Shown here: positions 24,965-35,705 of the stretch, piece by piece
Layout: every line of letters begins with the position of its first letter
Position numbering within the stretch: the first letter of the stretch is position 1
NCBI GenBank assembly: GCA_016584495.1
Contig: WAID01000007.1
Span: 1,040,001-1,104,000, forward strand
Length of the DNA stretch: 64,000 nt
DNA from: Celoporthe dispersa
Lineage: Eukaryota; Ascomycota; Sordariomycetes; Diaporthales; Cryphonectriaceae
Reading direction: 5' to 3'
Notes under the pieces: model-generated
What the model was told of the DNA's origin: nothing
Databases searched by the model: none
Seen by the model: only the letters and a program-made list of their open reading frames with translations
Made by a program: the position numbers and the translations under genes

Positions 24965-26148
24965 ATGACGCCCCGGAGCTGTATGGATGTTGGTCTTGTT
25001 CGAGCAGCAGTCGACTCTGTGTACTACCAGCTCGTTGAGGACGACCCCGAGGCGCTCGACCCGCGTGAATGTACTCGATCATGGGGCGAGGCGGTGGAAC
25101 TCCCGCCTTTCTCGTCTCATATGGACGTCGCCTGCCTGAGCGTGTCCTATGAGGGGATTCAGATAACCCTGGCTGAGCTCGCCTACGAGCTCTCCTGGAA
25201 GCATGCTGGCCCGCAGCTGGACCAGTCCTTTTCTAAGTTTTTGTGCATCCAAGAAGTCCTGGGCCTTACACCCCAGCACCTCGCCTGGTTGATGATACCT
25301 TCTTTAGTCATCTGGGGATACGAGACACCCTTGCGTTTTGGTGAGTGTCTTTTTTTCTTCCCTTGTTGATCCAAGCCCTGCCTTGACTGCTACATCTCCC
25401 CGAAGCTCCTTCATGATGATCAACCTTTTATAATGGACGACTTCCTAGCCACAATGTGCGGAAACTAGGGTTTAATTGTGTCTGATGGGAGCGTTACTTC
25501 TACCTCTAGCATCTCTATCAAGCAACCTGGTCTAAGCCTGACGTGGACGGCTGATTGATAAAATGTCTATAGGAACCTCAGGAGAAGAGGCAGTTCCTCG
25601 ACCTGCATAGTCTCCTAATTACAAGCCTGCTTTCGTCAGTGCGGACTGCTAGATCATGGATGTTGGCAATAGATCGACAAGTCGACCTCATCCATCGAAT
25701 AGGACGCCTCCATGCCACAGGCACGGCGATGCAGCAGCGAGTCGAGCAGCAGCGACTTGACATGACTGGCCTGCTTGCGTATAAGACGCAACACACAGGA
25801 CCAAAGATGGATCCCTCATGGTACCGACGGCTGACACGGAATAGGAAGCGGGAGGCACTCGGAGAGCTTGGACGTGGGCGTCTTGAGAGGGGCTGTGCTT
25901 GGCAGAGCAGAGACAGGGCCCACAGTGCCTCCGTCCTGGAGTCCCAACAGCCAATCAGAGTTATTGAGATGCAAGATCAACTGTCGTTTGTTGTGACAGT
26001 GCAACACATGATTGATCCGTATAAGTTTCACAGGCACTCTTACGGTGCTGACACCTCCGTTCTCACAACGACCACTGTCTGCAACTTACTATTAGAAGCT
26101 AAATATCTCAGCAAGATACTACATGAGCACTTGTTTTCGTTTTCTTGA
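24965..26148 (+). pseudogene. Probable broken gene, unrecognised product
   Basis: Two stretches read like real protein. The first begins with ATG at 24965 and runs to a good donor (GTGAGT at 25341), with segments such as ITLAELAYELSWKH. The second follows an acceptor CTATAG at 25572 and runs to a stop at 26148, with segments SVRTARSWMLAIDRQVDLIH, KMDPSWYRRLTRN and DPYKFHRHSYG. No acceptor between them joins the frames: every candidate continuation I tried meets a stop, and the direct join 25340/25573 is out of phase. So the locus is either a pseudogene, a gene with sequence errors, or two unrelated fragments. I do not recognise a family. Confidence 0.35.
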
Positions 26149-27957
26149 GGAATAATGTCTTGAGGGAACAAGAGCGGTCAGGCTTGGCGCCTAGAAGGTG
26201 TTTCGCGCACTGGGAACGGGGATATTGAGTTTTCCGATCCCGCCTTATTACCTAATCCACCTGGTACCGGTATCGTCTTCTTTTCTGTTGATCTCTAAAG
26301 GTCGCGCGGTGAGACGGGTAGAGCCTCGAGCAATCGTGAGTATGTACCTGGAGTGGTGGAAGGGGGCTCTGCCACTCTCGCCAGCGGTGTCTTGGGCACT
26401 GAAGTCGGGGCTCGAGGGCAACCTGAGCTAGTTTTTGAGGGTGCCACAAAGGAAACGAGGCGTGTGATGGTCACACACCAATTCTCAGTCACCCATTCCG
26501 TCCTGGGCAATAGGAAGGTGCTCATATTCTCAGGTCAGGCGCAAGACATCCTAAGCGATCATTCTTCCCGACCATGGGGACAGCCCGAGGTCCTGACTGA
26601 GCTTACGTGCTCGCGCTGGAGAGGGCGAGCTCTACAAGGCCGGTCATAACGCTACGCATACGCTATATGCCCTGCTCATGCTGGTTATGCTCGAGCAGCC
26701 AGCGAACGCCATGCTGCGGCTTTAAGTTTCCTGAAGCTCGGCTCGGTGCCGAGGAATGGGAACTGGTTTCGTTTAGACGCACATGCGTCTTGGCCGGAAA
26801 TTTGAAGAATCCTCACGAGGTGATACTACCTATACACATAGGCGAGCACGTTTCTACATGCCTTCGTCTCCAAAGTCCTGGTGTTGTATACTGTACACAA
26901 GGGAGCGGAGCCCAGGCTATTCGTATTCGTGTCGAGAACAATAACCACGGCGGCCGCCAATCGCCGGAGAGTATGCCCCGTCAGAAGCGTAGGGACGGTC
27001 TGTCAACAGCAGCACAGTCATCGCGTACGAGAAGACCATGCAGCAGGATTGGCACGGTCTCTCCAACATATTCAGCAGCTCAGAACCCTTTCATCTCCGG
27101 GCCCCATGGTCAGCCACATGGTACGGTGCACAGCAGACCAGGCTCGGGTAAGGTCGACCTCGTCTTGGTCCTCGAACCCCACGTAGGGCAGCTACGACGT
27201 TCAACGGTTCACGGCAAGAACCCTTCTTCCTTCAGCCCTGTCGATCAACCCATAGGATGACTGACACTGGGGATAAGGACAGGGGTAGGTATAGGAGTAT
27301 GTTGTATTCATATGGAGTCCTTGCAGCGCCATGTAGACCGAGTCATTCAAGTAGCCCTGCTTCACCTCTGCAAAACGGCAGGTATCACTCTGCTTCCGGA
27401 TTCCCGGGTGATGAGAGGAGTCATTGAAAAGACGACACGGCGGGGTGCTTCTTTTTTGCTCTTTTTCCCCCTCAGGGCCTGCCAGGTACCGATACTCCGC
27501 CGTGCTGGGAGCCCCTGCATACGGTGGGCCCCGCAGTTCATCCTTCTTGAAAGTTACATATGCTCTGATATAACGGTAGTGGCCTTCTTGGAAGCTTCGC
27601 GAGATTAGGCTTTTGTTCCCGTGACCTGTCGACTCGAGCAAGTACCTGACAGCCCTGCTGGCTTGGGAACCTGGGAGCGAGCGGCATTAGGCGACAATGA
27701 GGCAGCTCCTCTCGCTCCTTTCGCTTTGGGTGTTTTGGGTTCGGAGGTAAGGTGCTGCTGTGCGGTGTTTATGCCATGATAAAAAGGCACTCGGCGGCAC
27801 TTGGGTTTTGGTTGAAGCCATGATGTCCGTATCATTCCTGTAGTGTCCTCGAGAAGAGAGCGGGGCTCTTTCTTGATCTTGAAGACGCTTCATAAGATTG
27901 TATTCTTCGTCTTCCTCCTCCTCCTCTTCCAATCTGTACCAAACTTCGCTTTTGAAA
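26149..27957. other. Intergenic, upstream of the terpene synthase
   Basis: One 217-codon open frame (26607-27260, +) is uninterrupted, but its composition (Arg/Ser/Cys/His-rich, no hydrophobic core pattern) does not look coding and I see no motif in it. Nothing else is recognisable. The last few hundred bases must contain the terpene synthase promoter. Confidence 0.5.
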
Positions 27958-29223
27958 ATGTGTGCTCAGAAGATATATCTCCCGGAGTTGGAGAGCATGT
28001 GGAAGTGGCCACGTATGGTGAACCCATATCTGTCCGAGATTGAACAAGAGTCCTTCGAATGGAGCGCCAGCTTTGGGGTCTTCACCCCGGAAGCTCATGC
28101 CCTGGTTCACGAGAAAGGGAAGCTGAGTGAGTGGTATTACCCTACAGCCTTTCTATCCTCCGGGGTTCGCCAGCTGACATACCATGGACAGGCCTATTAG
28201 CTGGAATGTGCTACGCACGATCCACAAAGGGTGAGTGAGAATTCATCTCGAATTTATGGTCTCTATCTCTTTTTATTCTCTCTCTTCCCAACTAATGAAC
28301 GTATCCTTAGAACAATTAAGGACGGGCTGCGATATCATGCATCTGTTCTTCATGTTTGACGAGTATTCAGACAAGAGTGACGCCGCAGAAGTATGGCATC
28401 AGGCCAGGATTCAGATGGATGCGCTCCGGAATCCTGACGAGCCTCGACCTGACGGAGAATGGATCGGCGGCGAGTTTACCAGACAGTAAGATCAAATCTC
28501 CCTCCCCCGTCCCTCCCCCCCCTTTAACGCAACTGCGGTGCTGATTTCAAGCTCCCTAGATTCTGTGTTCGATTTCCCGACACGTGTACCGAAACATTCC
28601 GTAGGCGCTTCATCAAGAGCTGGGAGGACTACGTGACAGCGGTGGCACATCAAGCAGACGACAGATCCAGGTCGCACGTCCGGGACCTGGAGAGCTTCAT
28701 GCTGCTGCGCAGGCTCACCTCCGGCGCCCCAGCCACCATCGCCCTGTACGAGATGGATTTGGACATTCCGGACGACATCCGGCAGCACCCGACCATCGTT
28801 GAGCTGGAAACGATAGCGGTCGACCTGATCTGTATTGCTAACGACGTATTGTCTTACAACAAGGAGCAGGCTGTGGGTGATGACGAGCACAACATCGTCA
28901 CCGTGGTCATGAGACAGTTTGGCCTGGGGGTTCAGGCAGCTCTTGACAAGGCAGGCGATATGAGCACGACCATGATCGAGCGGTTTTACAGCCTGTACCT
29001 TGACCTCCCACGGTGGATCGGCCCCGTTGACCTGGAGGTGCAGAAGCTCGTGGATGGGATGGCCATCTGCGTGAGTGGTGTCATGCACTGGTCTTACGAG
29101 AGCCAGAGATACTTTGGGAAACGTGGCCTGGAGGTCAAGAAGATGCGGTGCCTGCACCTCCTGCCCAAAGTAGCAGATGAGGAATCACTCGGCCCTGTCC
29201 CTGTAGACGATACAAAGATTTGA
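27958..29223 (+). CDS. Class I sesquiterpene synthase-like terpene cyclase
   Basis: Four exons: 27958-28126, 28192-28230, 28311-28485 and 28605-29223. The GT-AG introns are 65, 80 and 119 bp, and a CTAAT-type branch site lies before exon 3. They give 334 codons (333 aa), a normal length for a fungal single-domain cyclase. The Mg2+-binding acidic motif is DEYSD at residues 86-90. The second metal site (NSE) is N207, S211 and E215 in NDVLSYNKE. An Arg pair at 163-164 lies about 44 residues before it, where the diphosphate sensor is expected, and an RY pair is at 296-297 near the C-terminus. It should ionise a prenyl diphosphate, probably farnesyl diphosphate, in the cytosol. The DExxD form and the NDxxSYN(K)EQ context resemble the fungal clade that includes pentalenene-, protoilludene- and cineole-type synthases, so the product cannot be named. 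It is the first gene of a candidate cluster with two P450s. Confidence 0.93.
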
Positions 29224-30121
29224 CCCGGGAGGAGGATCATTATCCCTTACTCTCTAGCAAAGGGGTAATCAAAAGAAAACAAGACTTTACTAATATGTAC
29301 AATACTATATTCAGTTAGACTAGATACATGGATTGTACTCTGTCGTGTGCATATCATCACCCCTTGTGTACTCGACACCTCCTAGTAGATAAGAACATGT
29401 AAGAAAGCATGTGGATGAAAAAGGGGGCATCTCACACCGGTAGTCATCGCTTAATCCTTTAAAAACAGCATCCATTGTAAACTAATATCATGTCAACTTC
29501 CACCTAGTTTCCCTGGCCACCTTGCCGACCTTGTTGAAAGACATCTACGAGTCATGGTCAAACACAAAAACAAAAAAAAAGCCTCATTCTCAACGAAGCC
29601 TGCGGCCTCTGGAGGCATAGCATACGGAGTTATGGACTGCATACGTTCTTACATGTGAAGCAAGGCAACGTCGTGTCATGCATACTCGGATCTGGCACAA
29701 ATGTAACGGTCGGCTGGGGGCCGGGGGCGGTAAGCGTGTAAGTTGTCAATATCTCGCGAAAAGGCTTAAGTTTCGCACTGTACTAGTTAGTGGTGGGTCC
29801 GCGTTACGCACACAAGAGTAGATATACTTGACAAGGGGCAAATGCGACGAGGGACATGGGCTGGAACGGCGGTACAGCTCCCGCGGATGGACAAAACTCT
29901 CCAAGGTTTCTGGTGGAGTTTTCTTGGTATCGCTTAATCCTACAGGACCTCAATGCCCCCCGTCAAACAACTCATGGGAGTGATGTGGCCTCTGGCTGCT
30001 TTGAGCTCGTTCCTCGGAGACTCATGGGTGCTAGACTCAATACATATCGCCGCCTCAGCCGTCTAGAGCTGGCTGTTCTGTAGAGGGCCTCCGAGTGTAC
30101 GCCTTGAATCTATGCTCAGCC
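29224..30121. other. Intergenic between terpene synthase and P450 A
   Basis: No gene is seen in 0.9 kb. The stretch includes the 3' flank of the cyclase and the promoter of the co-directional P450. It is more AT-rich than its neighbours. Confidence 0.6.
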
Positions 30122-31837
30122 ATGACTGCCATACTTGATCTGTCGCCTCACGATGGCATCACATGGAGTCGTGTTCTTACAGGCCTGGTATCACTGCTCA
30201 TCGTGTACCTCCTCGGTGATGCCGTTTACTTGCTCACCTTACACCCCCTCGCGGGCTACCCGGGCCCTGGCCTAGCCGCCGTGAGTCGTATCCCGTGGTG
30301 GATAAGTGCCATTACCGGGAATCAAATTACTTGGATATTGAAACTCCATTCCGAGTACGGGAGTGTGGTCCGGTTCAGTCCAAACGATCTGAGCTACGTC
30401 GATCACGGCGGAGAGGCGTGGAAGGCAGTGCATAGCCATACGAAGGGCACCAAAGAATTCCTCAAGGCGAAAGAGTGGTTTGTGAGCACCACCAGTGGTG
30501 AGATGGCCAGGTTTCCTATGCTGGGTATCGATTGTGCAAGCTGACGTGAAGCCAGGAGTGAGAGGCATGAACAACTACCTGGAACCCGATCAGCATCGCC
30601 GTCTACGTCGCATATTCTCACCAGCCTTCTCTGACCGAGCAGTAAAAGCCCAGGAACCGCTCTTCCGAAGACATGCCGACATGCTGGTCTCAAAGCTCAG
30701 AGAATTCGCCGAGGTGGGAGGCTCCGCGAACGTGGTTGACTTGTTTCAGTTCACGACCTTTGATGCAATGGGGGACTTGACATTTGGGCAGCCTCTGGGA
30801 TTGCTTCAGAACGGCGGATACTCTGACTGGGTCCGGCACGTCTTCGACTCTGTCAGGGTCATTCCGGCTGCACAATTCATTCAGTACTACCCGGTTCTCA
30901 ACTTTCTATTCGAGCGTTTCGAACCGCGATTTGTTACAGACATGAAGTACAATCACTTCAAACACTCTGCGGACAGGGTGGACCAGCGGCTCAAGAAAGG
31001 ATCGGCAGAGCCCGACATCTGGAACCTCGTCCTCTCCGCTGAGGAAGAGGACCAGCTTACGCTCGAGGAGATGTACGTCAACTCTGATGTGTTCATGCTG
31101 GCCGGAAGCGAAACCACAGGTATTTACTTGTCCCACTACCACCAGCACAGTCCCAAGATCTGACCAGCAAATTGTTAGGCACTGCAATGTCTGGTCTCAT
31201 ATTTTTCCTCCTGAAGAGTCCAGAAAAGCTTCAACTCCTGACCCGCGAGATACGAACAAGCTTCTCGAGCAGTCGTGACATTACATTCGAGAACACGGCC
31301 GGTCTAAAATATCTCAATGCTTGTAGGTCATCATTTCTTTTCACCAAACTGTAAACAATCTTGAGATCCGTGCAATTCACTCACGCTCGGCACACACCTC
31401 ACACAGGTATACAAGAGGCTACACGCTTGTATCCCCCTGTACCTGCTGGCGTGCCTCGTGTCGTACACCCAGCAGGACAACAGATCCTAGGGAGATGGGT
31501 CCCTGGCGGCACGCGCGTCTCTGTCCACCATATGGCCACATACCGCAGTCCCGAGAACTTTCGGAATCCAGATGAATTCGCGCCGGAGCGCTGGCTCGGG
31601 ACAGACCCGACTTTCCAAGATGACCGGCGCGAGTCTCACCAGCCATTCGGCTACGGTTCTCGCAATTGTATTGGCCAGAATATGGGCATGTACGAGATGC
31701 GACTCATCCTCGGCAAGGTCTTGTACAATTTCGACCTGAAGCTCTGCGATCCCTCGGCTGTCTGGACGGACCAGAAGGCGTTTGTGTTGTGGGAGAAGAA
31801 GCCTCTCATGTGCAAGGTCGAGGAGGCGGGACTGTGA
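30122..31837 (+). CDS. Cytochrome P450 monooxygenase (P450 A of the terpene cluster)
   Basis: Exons 30122-30497, 30556-31119, 31179-31322 and 31407-31837, with all phases consistent, give 505 codons (504 aa). The N-terminus has one hydrophobic anchor (about residues 17-40), then the Pro-rich hinge HPLAGYPGPG. The oxygen-binding I-helix motif is AGSETT (308-313), the ExxR of the K helix is EATR (365-368), PERW follows, and the heme loop is FGYGSRNCIG with the cysteine ligand at 449. It is an ER-membrane, reductase-dependent hydroxylase resembling the large fungal group that contains trichothecene/isotrichodermin-type hydroxylases. Same orientation and 0.9 kb from the terpene synthase suggests it oxidises the cyclase product. 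The start was chosen because it gives the anchor directly. It converges with the membrane-protein gene that ends at 31946. Confidence 0.93.
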
Positions 31838-31945
31838 TATGTACATAGTAATTAATACGGCCAAACCACCCAAATATCTGAGATGGATTATATATTAATT
31901 ATTAATGATGGTGAAATAAAAAATAAAATACTGGCCCTATGCGTC

Positions 31946-33352
31946 TTAGAACATGTCTCTGTGGCCGCGGTGGGTGGGCTGCATCCCATCCTCTCCGTCA
32001 TAAGAATGATAATCCACCTGTATGTTGGTCTTTGCCACAATAGCATGTTCGGAAATGTATTCCGTGATGCCCGTCTCGCTCCCGTCGTCAGAAGCGCCGC
32101 GGAACCCACCCTTTACATCTGCACGGCTGCCAAGCCTGCTGACGCCCTTTTGTTTATGTTGGATAGTCCGTATGACTCTTGCGTGGGTTTGTTTGATTTG
32201 CCTGCAACTCTGCGCACGAGGGGTCGGTAGAATGGAATGCAAGCTGCGAGAATGGTGGCGGTGACTTCTGCGACCAGCCAGATGAGGACATCCGCGGTTC
32301 CATCTGCACCCGACAGGAGATTAGTCAAGGCTCTTCTGCGCATAAGGCGTGTGTATATATATATATGTATTTATAAGAATGCTTCTTGTTGAGACTTACA
32401 CGTAAAATCGATACTGCGGGACACGTTCGGGATGATAGAGGACTTGTATATGCCGACACAGCCAGCACTGTGAAGGGTAGCAATCACACAGCGTCAGCAG
32501 GCTGAATGTTTGTAGAATGTGGCATCAGACCTAGGTAGGGGGCCGGGACTCACATAACGCCCAGGCTCATTGAGATAATAATACCGAGCTTCTCGCGCTT
32601 TTTCATCTGCACCTTCCAAATCACAAGAGTTGGAAATCCTGTGAGAACCAGATCCATCGCAGCCGAGTCTGTTCAAGTCGACATATCAGTATGAAGGCCC
32701 ACTCCTTTCAACAGACTGTCCGCGCCGGAAGGGAGGATCAGGAGTATGACATACACCCGGCAGCAAAAATGCCAAGGTCAACAACAGAGTCCGTAGGAAC
32801 GCATCCTGGAGTGGGAGGAACACTGCACTGGTAGAACTGGACAATGGAGATGCTCAACATGAACACGTTGATAGTGGTAAGCATGAACCAGAGCGACATC
32901 TTCTGCCAAGGCACCTGCACAAGCCTGAGGGGCGTCAGGATGAACGACGACTTGGAGACCGCCACGGAGACCACGGCAAAGAACTGGCCGATCGGCAGAA
33001 TGCGTTCGAGAGTGGGGACGAGAGTCAGGTCGAGGTCGGCGTAGTGGCTTCCCAGGCCAAAGTCTGTTGCGTAGATGGACAGGACGATGAACGTCACAAA
33101 GAGGACCTGTCTGCTCGTCAGCAAACCGGGCTCCGCCGACCATGTTCCCACAAGGCTCATGTCGGCCAGCGCCTAGGGCGGATATAGCAAGACTGGACTC
33201 ACCCAGGAGAAGGCCAACACCAGGTCATCTAGAGCAAGCTTGGTGCCCAGGTACTGTTTGCAGTAGAACCGTAGGCTCATGAAGCCCAAAGTCGCTACAG
33301 CGCAGACGATCATGGTGACCTTCATGGCCACAGCGTTTCCGGAGTCCGCCAT
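31946..33352 (-). CDS. Fungal rhodopsin-domain (SAT4-type) seven-helix membrane protein
   Basis: Five exons: 33352-33203, 33106-32755, 32668-32554, 32467-32400 and 32303-31946, with 86-96 bp GT-AG introns in phase. The start MADSGNAVAMKV leads into successive hydrophobic helices. Typical family pieces are LALDDLVLAFSW, the GLGSHYADL region, SKSSFILTPLRL, GYSAAMDLVLTGFPTLVIWK, MSLGVIAGCVGIYKS and IPFYRPLVRR. Function of this family is not settled; members are common next to secondary-metabolite genes and are related in fold to PTH11-type receptors. As read, the frame stops at 32113 after RASAGLAAVQM. The family-like acidic tail (DDGSETGI...EHAIVAKTNIQVDYHS) continues in another frame to 31946. 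One added base in the run CCCTTTT at 32145-32151 joins them and makes the total 348 codons (347 aa). A genuine early stop at 32113 is the alternative. Confidence 0.85.
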
Positions 33353-35705
33353 TGTGAATAAAGGACGGCACAAGCTCGCCTTGACTAACGGTATCAGAGT
33401 CTGATGTTGATGAGGCCACCCTTTGGCTGCTGGAAAGAGTAGTGACACAGCTGGTCAAATCACGCTACTTAGCACGTTCGGTTCGAGAAGGAAGAGACTG
33501 GCGACCATTTCACGCATCTAAAAATCCGGGGGCTAGGCAGGTAGAAAAATGTCACAACGCCATTGTGTGTACCTGCCTTGTTGGTAGAAGGCAAATCTCA
33601 TTGGTATGAAATCCTGCAGTGCCATCGCTGAAGACATTTCACTCGATGCTGCCGTGGCCAGGGGCTGATCAGCAGGCATATTGAAACGACCCCCCCAGGT
33701 GGATCCAATACCATCTCACCATGCCCTGCAGCAGACTTCCTGGGCACTGACAAGGGACGGTGAGGTTACACTTGTAATCAGGATACTGGAGTGACATCTG
33801 CGGATGGTTGTGTCCATTTGAAAGGCTTATGCTCTGAGCTACTTGTGCAACGCAGCATACAAACAGAGTGACCTATGCCCATGCTATCTGACATATTTGC
33901 TCATGCTCGTATATATCCTCCTCTCGCGGTAGGTATCACTCCTGCTACTGTGTATGTATTAGTCCGACCTTGACGGCATGCAGAGAGAGCGGTCACGAAG
34001 AGAAAGATGACCGAGTCTCCTCTGGGGAGAGATAATTTCCGAGGGAAACTTTCTTCTGCACGTTGGCTACGTCTCTCCACAACGCCTGCTATGCTTTCCA
34101 TCTTTCGATGTCCTGGCTCTACCCCAAGATGGGGGCCGGGGGGGGGAGGGGGAGGAGCTCATGGGTTCTTCACACTGGATGCGTCTCGAAAGGTCTTAGT
34201 GGAAATGCGACAATCCCTTTCCGACTGCTTTTGAAAACCTACCAGCCGTTGCTCGGGTCATCTCCGCCGGGTTGGCGGAGAGTCTCAGCTCTTTTCTTTT
34301 TCCTGTTGAGTAGATTTTGGTTCACAAGTTACCAGAGTCCCTCTTCTCGTGGAAAGGGTGTTGTAATATCTAGAACCTACATATTGCAACAAGCAGACAA
34401 TAGCTCTGGTTCTGGCCTTTATCCCTATCATGCCTACTTGGTATTTCCCATGGCTATGTTCAATAACACCGTGCGAAATATGTATCATCTTTACATCTCA
34501 CAAAAATCCCGCCACATTGTTCCCTGAAACTTGTCCTTGTCTGGCTACTGCTAGTCCTGAATGTAAGCGACCGGGGAAGGACGGAGAGCACCATACCTTG
34601 CATGGGATAAATCACTTTGTACATATACGACATGCAGATGCAAGGGACTCGAAAATTTCTTTCGTCGGTGAGCGATGATCATGCCTGTTAGGATTATAAC
34701 CTGGTGAAGTGTTTGAGCGTAAGCGAGCAAAGATCAATTACTGTATAGGAGTTAATATGCGAGCTAGCTGCAGTGACGAGGGCCCCCGGAAAGAAAAAAG
34801 AAGTACATAGTATGTATGTGCTAGTATGTGTATGCACGAGAAACTAAATTCCATTTGAGTTTTCGCTTGGTTGGAATTTCTGATTCCGGTGTCTTCCCCT
34901 TGTCTCGTCGTTGTCCTTTTTACTTTTTTGAAGCTATTAAATTGTCCCTATTGGCCCGGTAGTCCGACACTAGGGTCCTTACAAAATGGCGTCAGGAGAT
35001 GTCAGGAGTTTCTATGAGGACTCTGTGGAGCCCATGTCGGCAGCATTATCCGATCTGGCGGGCTGCATAGGGGTCGGTTGCAGGACTCTGCCTCCAAAGC
35101 GGCCTCGACCAGTGGTACACGACGTTTTGGTCATGGTGAGTCAGTCTTATGGATAGTCCTGCAGTTTGGTGCGCTGCTGCGCCGTATCAGCCTGCAGCAA
35201 GTCACCGGGCAGCCCTGCACGTAGATAGCCAGGGGTTCGATATTCTTCACAGTATCTGCCGCGCTAAGTACTCTGGACAGAAGCCTTTGGTGGTGTCGTC
35301 CTCGTGTTCGCTTGCAGCACCTGCACCTAGCCCGGCTAGGGCGCTCAACGTGCAGCTGAATGTGTGCAGCGCGATGAATCAGGGATGACATGCCTTCCCC
35401 TCTTCTTCATAAAGCATGGCCCAGAATCCAAAGAGAGCACGCGCGCGCGTCTAGGGTCGTTGCTACAGCGTCACCGTATCAATCTTGTACCTGGTTGACT
35501 TTGTGGGACCATCTCGGTTGCGACTCGCACAAGAAGAGAGGGAAATACTTGCATTTCAACCTCTATTATTCTTCTTAGCCGCGTATTCAGCCTGCATTGC
35601 ATGTTGATTCTTTTTTCCCCCCTCTAAGCTTACCGAGGCTGACCTCCTCTAGACACCATTCCGCCTGACCGTTCGGCATCAGCGATCTTGGAACCGCAGG
35701 GCGTC
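33353..35705. other. Intergenic between the membrane-protein gene and P450 B
   Basis: There is no convincing gene in 2.35 kb. An ATG at 34986 opens 50 codons ending exactly at a good splice donor (GTGAGT at 35136), which might be a first exon, but no further exons could be assembled. A poly-G tract lies near 34138-34151. Confidence 0.5.

Noticed and set aside
26607..27260. 217-codon plus-strand open frame
   Set aside because: No motif, poor composition and no splice context; reported only as part of an unassigned stretch.
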